Position numbers and translations under genes: made by a program
Source of the DNA: a virus
Virus record (IMG/VR): IMGVR_UViG_3300028374_000079
Location: 1 to 20,350 of that record
Reading direction: 5' to 3' (one strand)
Length of the DNA stretch: 20,350 nucleotides
In this document: positions 15,475 through 20,350 of the stretch, in pieces
Numbering within the stretch: position 1 is the first letter of the stretch
Layout of the letters: the number at the start of each line of letters is the position of its first letter
The notes under the pieces: model-generated
Seen by the model: only the letters and a program-made list of their open reading frames with translations
Told to the model about the DNA's origin: nothing
The model's database searches: none

Positions 15475-15497
15475 TGCTCCTACAGTGAGGTCTAAAG
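15475..15497 (-). promoter_or_regulatory. Candidate promoter for the phage RNA polymerase
   Basis: The minus strand contains CTTTAGA, then CCTCACTGTAGG, then AGCA. Aligned without gaps it matches the 23-bp SP6 promoter at 14 positions (including TTTAG, CACT, TAG) and the T7 consensus at 13 (including CTCACT and TAGG). It lies in the 42-bp spacer right after the polymerase gene and ahead of all structural genes, where a late promoter is expected. Its 3' part also serves as the Shine-Dalgarno site (TAGGAG) of the next gene, so part of the match may be coincidental. I found no second copy in this window. Confidence 0.45.
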
Positions 15498-15501
15498 ATT
15501 A

Positions 15502-15518
15502 GGGTGAGCGAGTCACCC
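15502..15518 (-). other. Hairpin over the RNA polymerase stop codon
   Basis: A perfect 6-bp inverted repeat, GGGTGA and TCACCC with a CTCGC loop, contains the TGA stop of the polymerase gene in its left arm. Only a weak T-rich stretch (TAATCTTTAG) follows. It could be a weak terminator for upstream transcription or an RNA-processing signal between the polymerase gene and the late genes. The stem is seen; the role is inference. Confidence 0.45.
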
Positions 15519-17939
15519 GAAAAAGTATTCTGACTCAAGCACCTCGTTGATGTCCATATCGCCAAGCGAGGGCGGCTCAGGCAGCTCAGTTTTAAGCTGC
15601 TCTTGTATCTCTCGTCTGAACTTATCAAGTAGGTCAACGTCCCTGTACATGCGGACAAACGCTACCCGAATAGCCCTATGTAGCTCAGGGATATCGCAGG
15701 CATGAGTACCAAAGTCATCGTGTACCATCATGTAGCTGTCAATGCCCTTTGACTCAAGCACTGTCTTAACTAGGTGACTAGCATCAAGGCTGTGGATTAC
15801 GTTAGGCGATGAGCCATTCTTCATTGCCCCTACGTCGATCTTGTCCGTGTACTCTCGTATCGTGTACTGGATACGGCTACCAGCTAAGGCGCTGTCTACG
15901 CGGTTAACCTTAGAGCGAACATCCTCTTGGTGTACTACGAATCCAGTAGGTGTCCTCCACACTAAGGGCTTACCCTCTTTGGCTGCAATGACTGCAACAG
16001 CTTGGAACCAGTCCATGCCCTCCCTTGCGGCCTTCACTACCTTACCGATGGAATCCCATACGGTATCGTTCAGTACATGCTTAGCCCCGTTGAACTCAGT
16101 GAACGTAGGGTACTGGTGCATGTGCTTAGTGCGCAGCCACTGGGCTATGTAGCCGCCTGCACTGTGCTTAGTAAGCCCATAGGGCAGGGTCATTACTGGT
16201 CGCTTTGTAGTGCTTCTGTCGATGCCGAGTCTAAGTAGCTTTTCACCAACAGGAGCACTATCGCTGCTGAGGCTATTAAGTCCTGCCACTGTAACTCTGG
16301 CGACTTCTCCGTAGATATCTCTTGGAGAGTCAGATGGAAGAACGTTTGTAGCCAAGCCTCCAACTCTGTCTCTGAGAAGTGCGGAGAAGTGCTGCAGACC
16401 GTTGCAGCTTCCGTCAAGGCCAACAGGGATATGGGAGATGAAATCGTTACCCTGCTCGTTGTAACCTTGATACTCAAAGCAGAAGGCCATGAACTGCAGG
16501 GGCTTGTCCGCCTCCCCGACGAACTTGGCAGATTCAATGGAGCAAGGGTCACTCGCAGCCCTAAGGATTCTATCGTGTAGCTCCTGTTCAACGTATCGTA
16601 CTCGTTCATTGTACTGCACTTTATCGTACCCGAAGAGACCAGCTCCTCTAACCTTAAACCAGAAAGCTCCCTCTTCACCAAGAGGCTTGCCAGTTGCGAA
16701 CTTAAGAAGTCCTTTAGAATAGTCTGCGCCCTGTGGGGACAGTCCTGAAGTGACTGGATAAAATCTGCCTCTGAAGTCGCAGGTGTATACGAAGTAGAAT
16801 CTATCATACTGTCTGTACTCCTCAACCATTGAATAGATGCGCCACATTCCTAACGCAGAGCCGAAGCGCTTACGCTCCTCGCTGTGCAGCGCTGCTGTCT
16901 CTCGCTTCCATCCCATCCACTCCTCGCGCTGTGCTTCCGTGAAGTCTTCCTTCAGGGTGCCTGCGACGGGGCTGGGCGGGAAGTTGTAAGGCCGTGTGCT
17001 GGGTAGCTTGATAACCTCTGTGATGTTCTGCTCAATGGCCCACTGTAGGAACTGAGCTGTTCTCGGGTTGATACACCACTCAGTAGCCTGCATCCTGTTA
17101 GCGCAGGTCATATGCTCAGCTAAATCGCTGTGCCCTATCTTGCTCTGGAATCGAGTTCGCACAAACGGGAACTTGGCCTGCATCTCAGGACTGTAGAATC
17201 CGCCGTGATTCATGCTCTCCCAATCCTTAGGCTTAACGATACATGGTGCGCCTAGGGGACGGACGAACTGCTGTATATCATTGAACTGCTTAAGCCACTC
17301 CTCCGTCTCTGCTGAGAGTATGAACCTGACAGGCTGTCTAACGCCTCTGGGAGGGGTCTTCACCTCGAAGAGGGGGGTTGTATCGAGTATAACTTTAACT
17401 ACGTTCTCGCCCACCTTAGCGCGCTCTGTGGCTGTCCAGTCATTCCACTCTACCTCAAAGGATCGCATCTTGTTGGTCAGTACTCTGTGCATGTGCCTGT
17501 AGTTAGTAGTTCCCTTAGTCTTGAAGTCGTTTATAACCGTGTCGTAGTACTCAGGATGCAGATACTTGAACCGTCCGAATTTGAGATCGTCCTCAATGCG
17601 CTGGCCAGTTTTTACAAAGCAGTCCTGCACCCCGCGCTCACCAGTGAACACGTTATTGAACAGCTCATTCAAGCCTACGCTGATACAGAACTGAGGATCA
17701 ACGCGCTTGATAAGACTTATGTACTTGCTTGGCCTGCCCCGTGTGGTTGTATTGTTGACACAGACATCCTCCAGTACTGACACACAGTCATCGAAGAACA
17801 TCTTGAATAGCTTACGGGCGGGTTCCGTTTCAGAACCACGGCCCGCATCTGCTGCAGAGCTGAACATAGCATTGTAACGATCCGCTGTGCGCTGCATCAT
17901 CTTGTCTTCCAGTGCGAGCTGTAATTCTATGGTTGCCAT
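15513..17939 (-). CDS. Single-subunit DNA-directed RNA polymerase, T7-type
   Basis: An 808-aa phage RNA polymerase (T7 is 883 aa) that transcribes the phage's own late genes. All catalytic motifs are present. Motif A is VGLDGSCNGLQHFSALLRD with metal-binding Asp509. Motif B is RSTTKRPVMTLPYG, with Arg575, Lys579 and Tyr587 equivalent to T7 R627, K631 and Y639. Motif C is VHDDFGTHA with Asp741, equivalent to T7 D812; T7 has Ser where this enzyme has Asp742. A CDFRGRFYP motif lies at about 387-395. The promoter-specificity loop should lie near 675-700, followed by SSPNVIHSLDASHL. The protein ends in an aromatic EYFFG, comparable to the T7 FAFA foot. GAGG precedes the ATG, overlapping the stop of the 41-codon gene upstream. 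Its place next to the structural genes is as in phiKMV. Confidence 0.98.
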   Translation of the reverse strand: MATIELQLALEDKMMQRTADRYNAMFSSAADAGRGSETEPARKLFKMFFDDCVSVLEDVCVNNTTTRGRPSKYISLIKRVDPQFCISVGLNELFNNVFTGERGVQDCFVKTGQRIEDDLKFGRFKYLHPEYYDTVINDFKTKGTTNYRHMHRVLTNKMRSFEVEWNDWTATERAKVGENVVKVILDTTPLFEVKTPPRGVRQPVRFILSAETEEWLKQFNDIQQFVRPLGAPCIVKPKDWESMNHGGFYSPEMQAKFPFVRTRFQSKIGHSDLAEHMTCANRMQATEWCINPRTAQFLQWAIEQNITEVIKLPSTRPYNFPPSPVAGTLKEDFTEAQREEWMGWKRETAALHSEERKRFGSALGMWRIYSMVEEYRQYDRFYFVYTCDFRGRFYPVTSGLSPQGADYSKGLLKFATGKPLGEEGAFWFKVRGAGLFGYDKVQYNERVRYVEQELHDRILRAASDPCSIESAKFVGEADKPLQFMAFCFEYQGYNEQGNDFISHIPVGLDGSCNGLQHFSALLRDRVGGLATNVLPSDSPRDIYGEVARVTVAGLNSLSSDSAPVGEKLLRLGIDRSTTKRPVMTLPYGLTKHSAGGYIAQWLRTKHMHQYPTFTEFNGAKHVLNDTVWDSIGKVVKAAREGMDWFQAVAVIAAKEGKPLVWRTPTGFVVHQEDVRSKVNRVDSALAGSRIQYTIREYTDKIDVGAMKNGSSPNVIHSLDASHLVKTVLESKGIDSYMMVHDDFGTHACDIPELHRAIRVAFVRMYRDVDLLDKFRREIQEQLKTELPEPPSLGDMDINEVLESEYFFG

Positions 17940-17946
17940 TGTTTCC

Positions 17947-18072
17947 TCAGAGTGTGGTTAGTGCCTTTGCTACTATTGCTTGCTGTCGTGGGTTAAGCTC
18001 AGTGATCTCAGCCTCCCCCCGTAGCACGAGGAGCGCTATGCTAAGCTCCCGCGCTGTGAATTCCGCTACCAT
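17947..18072 (-). CDS. Small 41-aa hypothetical protein
   Basis: A 41-codon reading frame, ATG at 18072 to TGA at 17949-17947, fills the gap between the kinase-like gene and the RNA polymerase gene. The translation begins MVAEFTARELSIALLVLRGE and ends in a short helix (NPRQQAIVAKALTTL); overall it looks like a compact helical hairpin. A GGAG lies ten bases before the ATG, and the stop codon overlaps the polymerase's own GAGG ribosome-binding site, so the two genes are probably translationally coupled. I do not recognise a family. Short proteins of this kind with an ELxxAL..L..GE pattern occur in many podoviruses, but no function can be given. Without this gene the region would be an unusual 150-bp gap in an otherwise packed genome, which supports it being real. 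Confidence 0.6.
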   Translation of the reverse strand: MVAEFTARELSIALLVLRGEAEITELNPRQQAIVAKALTTL

Positions 18073-18091
18073 ACTTGACTATCTCCGTAGG

Positions 18092-18697
18092 TTATCGTTT
18101 GTATCGTGGTTCCCGCATACTCTTATACAGGACCACTAAGCTATCAACGGCTCGGTCTATGCCGCCATGTTCTAAGGTAAGGTCATGGACTTCACAGGGA
18201 ACGCTCATAGCGTCTAGGTACATCCTGCTGTCGTTCTTGAACGAGTAGTATTTGCGGTACAGTCGGGCAACTACCACGTGTTGTGCCCCGAAGTAATTGC
18301 ATACCGACTGTACTTCCGCAGGGAAGCCGCCATCAGAAACAATAACATCTGCATCCAGCCCGCCCCACCTAAGGGCAGCAGCGTGGCCAAAGAAGTCAGC
18401 TCCTCCGTAGGGCTTTACTACTGCCTCAGAGGTTATCTGCAGCCATCGGCGTACACTCTTACCGCAGTACCACCTGATCTCTTTCAGGTACCGGTCAGCG
18501 TTTCTAGCGTATACCATATCAGCTGTGATCTCAGTGCCGGCCACGTAGCTAAGGAACTTAGCAGTGTGGTGATACAGCTCGTCCTTAAAGGCACCCTGCA
18601 CAATACGCTCAGGCAGGTCAGCCCGGGCCACTAATTCAGCGGCCAGTGTGTCCTTGCCGCAGCCCGGGGGGCCGTTTAAAATCAGGATCTTAGTCAT
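18092..18697 (-). CDS. Deoxynucleoside monophosphate kinase-like P-loop protein
   Basis: A 201-aa P-loop kinase. The Walker A motif is GPPGCGKDT at residues 9-17 with Lys15 as the phosphate-binding lysine. It is followed by KDELYHHTAKFL, a basic helix RWYCGKSVRRWLQI and the DVIVSDGGFPAEVQSV segment that forms the Walker B-like strand. This pattern is typical of phage dNMP kinases (T4 gene 1 type), which phosphorylate dNMPs to dNDPs and supply DNA precursors from degraded host DNA. The gene follows the metallophosphoesterase gene by 3 bp, and GGAG lies ahead of the ATG within the end of that gene. It precedes the small 41-aa gene. Another nucleotide or adenylate-kinase-like specificity is possible, since substrate residues cannot be read by eye. 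Confidence 0.78.
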   Translation of the reverse strand: MTKILILNGPPGCGKDTLAAELVARADLPERIVQGAFKDELYHHTAKFLSYVAGTEITADMVYARNADRYLKEIRWYCGKSVRRWLQITSEAVVKPYGGADFFGHAAALRWGGLDADVIVSDGGFPAEVQSVCNYFGAQHVVVARLYRKYYSFKNDSRMYLDAMSVPCEVHDLTLEHGGIDRAVDSLVVLYKSMREPRYKR

Positions 18698-18700
18698 TGC

Positions 18701-19717
18701 TTATCTCCGACAGAGTGCAAGGATTCCATTTGTATTACCTGTGTATCTACCCTGCTCATCCATGGGCATCGGGATCAGGACTGGCTGCGAATCAATGATT
18801 GCTGAGCAACCAATCACAGGCCGCTTAGGAAACAACTTCCCGTATGCAAACGCCAGTGCCTTGGGGTCGATCAGACAGCCTGATACCATTGCCCAGTACA
18901 GCGCTGAGGTGCTGCTACGATAGCGGATATAGAAATCACTGTGCTCATGCCCCTGTACAATGTTAGCACGTTCATGTGCCGCATTGTTAAGGATGTCACC
19001 TGAACTTTGGTGCTGAAAGATAACGGTATCGCCATTCGGCAACTTCACATGAATCTTATCCGACCATGCCCAGCCTTCGCCGCCACCGTCAGGGAACAGT
19101 ACGTCACGATAGGGCTTGATGTACTCAACCGGAATGCCGGTCTTGAATGCCTTACGGTACACCAGCGATCCGTGGTTACTATGGCAGATATCCTGCACAG
19201 GGAACATGCGGGCAAGTGCTTGCAAGAAGATGCGAGCCTTGTGTAGCTCAGGCCCAGCACTATCAAGGCCCGGGTCGCTGTCATGGAAGCTCAGTGCGTG
19301 ACCGTCTGTCTCGTCACCAAGGTTCACTACTCGGGTAGGCCGCAGGGCGGCAGCTACATCAGATAGGAACACGAGTGCGTCTGGATGGCTGTACGGAGCA
19401 TGCTGGTCAGGAATGATAAGGATGCGGCTGTTGTCTAGCTCGGCTGGGAACTCCCTTAGATCGTCTCCGGGGGATGGTGTACGCAGTGTCATCTCGCTCC
19501 GCATATTGCGGTCCAGCACAGTTGTACCTGCATAAGGCTCACCGTCTTTCTTTCGCGTATCTAGGTGACGAAGCCAGTACCGTAGCAGCTCTCGTGATAC
19601 CACTACATCCCGTAAGCTGCTCAGTGAATCGGCTGCTGCCTGTGTGCTATCTGTACGGTCTACGGCACCGTGGATCTCTGCATTAGTGAACAGCTTTCTG
19701 ATTCTTCCAATACTCAT
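18701..19717 (-). CDS. Calcineurin-like metallophosphoesterase with N-terminal HTH-like region
   Basis: A 338-aa protein with the full two-metal phosphoesterase signature. DQH gives Asp104 and His106; GDETDGH gives Asp135 and Asp138; SNHGS gives Asn181 and His182; FQHQ gives His236; GHEH gives His257 and His259. The domain spans about residues 97-285. The first ~55 residues are a separate, basic, helical part (TQAAADSLSSLRDVVVSREL then LRYWLRHL) that looks like a small helix-turn-helix, suggesting nucleic-acid binding. The substrate is unknown; DNA ends, nucleotides or RNA are all possible for this superfamily. The gene overlaps the endonuclease VII-like gene by ATGA, with AAGGAG in that gene's last codons, so both are co-translated. 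The domain family is firm; the HTH reading and substrate are inference. Confidence 0.87.
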   Translation of the reverse strand: MSIGRIRKLFTNAEIHGAVDRTDSTQAAADSLSSLRDVVVSRELLRYWLRHLDTRKKDGEPYAGTTVLDRNMRSEMTLRTPSPGDDLREFPAELDNSRILIIPDQHAPYSHPDALVFLSDVAAALRPTRVVNLGDETDGHALSFHDSDPGLDSAGPELHKARIFLQALARMFPVQDICHSNHGSLVYRKAFKTGIPVEYIKPYRDVLFPDGGGEGWAWSDKIHVKLPNGDTVIFQHQSSGDILNNAAHERANIVQGHEHSDFYIRYRSSTSALYWAMVSGCLIDPKALAFAYGKLFPKRPVIGCSAIIDSQPVLIPMPMDEQGRYTGNTNGILALCRR

Positions 19718-20097
19718 TCAGACTCCTTCTTAGCCTTAGCTCGTACCGTCCGGGCTTTCTTGTTCCGGGCAACGCGCTTCTCGGCTTCTGTTTTGTGGGT
19801 AGGGTACATCAATGGTCGCGGATTCTGCTCGTAGTGCCGCCAGTAAGTCGCAAGGTTTTCAAGCCAGTCAATCATGCCAGCCGTGCTGGCGGATCTGATA
19901 GCCGCTGTTCTGATCTTGCCCTCCATGCCATTACAGTTCCTGCACAGCACAGCTCGTATTGAACCTGTGTCATGGCAATGATCAAGCACTGGGTCCTTCT
20001 GCTTTAGGGACCCGCCGCATAGCGGGCATTTGTACCCCTGCTTAGCGGCCAGCTTATCCCGTACTGTTTTGACCTCAGCGACCTTCAGCTTACGCAC
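19714..20097 (-). CDS. Recombination endonuclease VII-like HNH nuclease
   Basis: A 127-aa zinc-binding nuclease of the T4 endonuclease VII family, which resolves branched DNA such as Holliday junctions during replication and packaging. Visible residues are the zinc cysteines Cys24 and Cys27 (CPLC) and Cys52 and Cys55 (CRNC), the catalytic pair Asp39-His40 in VLDHCHDTG and Asn56 after the last cysteine, all in the order and spacing of the family. The C-terminal region is basic (RNKKARTVRAKAKK). The start is GTG at 20097, overlapping the upstream gene by 8 bp, with only a poor Shine-Dalgarno site, so translation probably depends on coupling. In phiKMV-like phages an endonuclease VII gene also lies a little upstream of the RNA polymerase gene. 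T7 uses the unrelated gp3 for this task. Confidence 0.92.
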   Translation of the reverse strand: MRKLKVAEVKTVRDKLAAKQGYKCPLCGGSLKQKDPVLDHCHDTGSIRAVLCRNCNGMEGKIRTAAIRSASTAGMIDWLENLATYWRHYEQNPRPLMYPTHKTEAEKRVARNKKARTVRAKAKKESE

Positions 20098-20350
20098 TTA
20101 CTTTATCCAGCTCGTTACAAAACGAATTGAACTGCGCCTCGTCCGAGGCACGGCACGCCTCAATAAGATTAGCTGTAGACTCACGCACAAGGCTCTTAGG
20201 GGTTGTGCCCTTAATGCCCTGCTTGTCGATTGAGAGCACATTGACCTGACCAACAGCCAGCTCCAGCTTAACCTTGCCGAACTCAGTGTCTTGAAAGGTT
20301 GCATTCAGTGTCTTAAAGCTCTGCGTATGTCCGTGTTTCATGTTTGCCAT
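20090..20350 (-). CDS. Hypothetical 86-aa protein at the right edge
   Basis: A reading frame of 86 codons whose first visible ATG is the last three bases of the window; a second in-frame ATG is at codon 4. The true start may lie outside. The product is a mixed alpha/beta small protein, with a strand-rich first half (FKTLNATFQDTEFGKVKLEL then VNVLSID), a Lys/Thr-rich turn and a helical C-terminus (LIEACRASDEAQFNSFCNEL). I recognise no family. It overlaps the endonuclease VII-like gene by 8 bp and is in the same direction, so it belongs to the DNA-metabolism operon. No membrane segment or signal peptide is seen. Confidence 0.65.
   Translation of the reverse strand: MANMKHGHTQSFKTLNATFQDTEFGKVKLELAVGQVNVLSIDKQGIKGTTPKSLVRESTANLIEACRASDEAQFNSFCNELDKVSA

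Noticed and set aside
16193-16825. A 210-codon minus-strand frame inside the RNA polymerase gene
   Set aside because: It overlaps the catalytic part of the polymerase in another frame, with no clear ribosome-binding site or recognisable domain.
1-20350. tRNA genes, CRISPR arrays, insertion sequences, integrase or attachment sites, anti-defence genes
   Set aside because: None could be seen by reading the sequence; nearly every base is occupied by phage core genes on one strand.

Overview
The window is part of a T7-like podovirus genome (Autographiviridae / Autographivirales). It holds a single-subunit T7-type RNA polymerase followed by a full set of T7-like head, connector, tail-tube and internal-core genes. 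Every supported gene is on the minus strand, so transcription runs from base 20350 towards base 1. Genes are nearly back to back, with overlaps or gaps under about 60 bp, strong Shine-Dalgarno sites and mostly TAA stops. I see no integrase, repressor, tRNA, IS element or CRISPR array, which fits a lytic phage. The host cannot be named from this sequence; a Gram-negative bacterium is the reasonable inference.

The right part (20350 to about 17950) is the end of the nucleic-acid metabolism block. It holds an unrecognised 86-aa protein, a T4 endonuclease VII-like junction nuclease, a calcineurin-type metallophosphoesterase with an extra N-terminal region, a deoxynucleoside monophosphate kinase-like P-loop protein and a 41-codon small gene. 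The phage RNA polymerase (808 aa) follows immediately. Having the polymerase next to the structural genes, rather than in the early region as in T7, is the arrangement known from phiKMV-type phages.

A 42-bp junction after the polymerase holds a hairpin over its stop codon and a sequence resembling SP6/T7 promoters. The late block then runs: a low-GC gene for a small protein with an N-terminal hydrophobic segment, a GNAT-like protein, a gp7.3-like virion protein, portal, scaffold, major capsid protein, a strong intrinsic terminator, tail tubular proteins A and B, internal virion proteins like T7 gp14, gp15 and gp16, and the first 180 codons of the tail fibre or spike, which runs off the left edge.

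These products should work together as follows. The polymerase transcribes the late genes. Scaffold and portal nucleate the capsid. The tubular proteins build the short tail. The three internal proteins are ejected to form a trans-envelope channel, and the peptidoglycan-cutting domain that T7 carries on gp16 appears here as a glucosaminidase (GH73-like) domain at the C-terminus of the gp15-like protein. The genome backbone is conventional. The most interesting points are this relocated murein hydrolase, the candidate promoter and hairpin after the polymerase gene, the two-part phosphoesterase and the small unrecognised genes. I did not find a convincing new multi-gene system.
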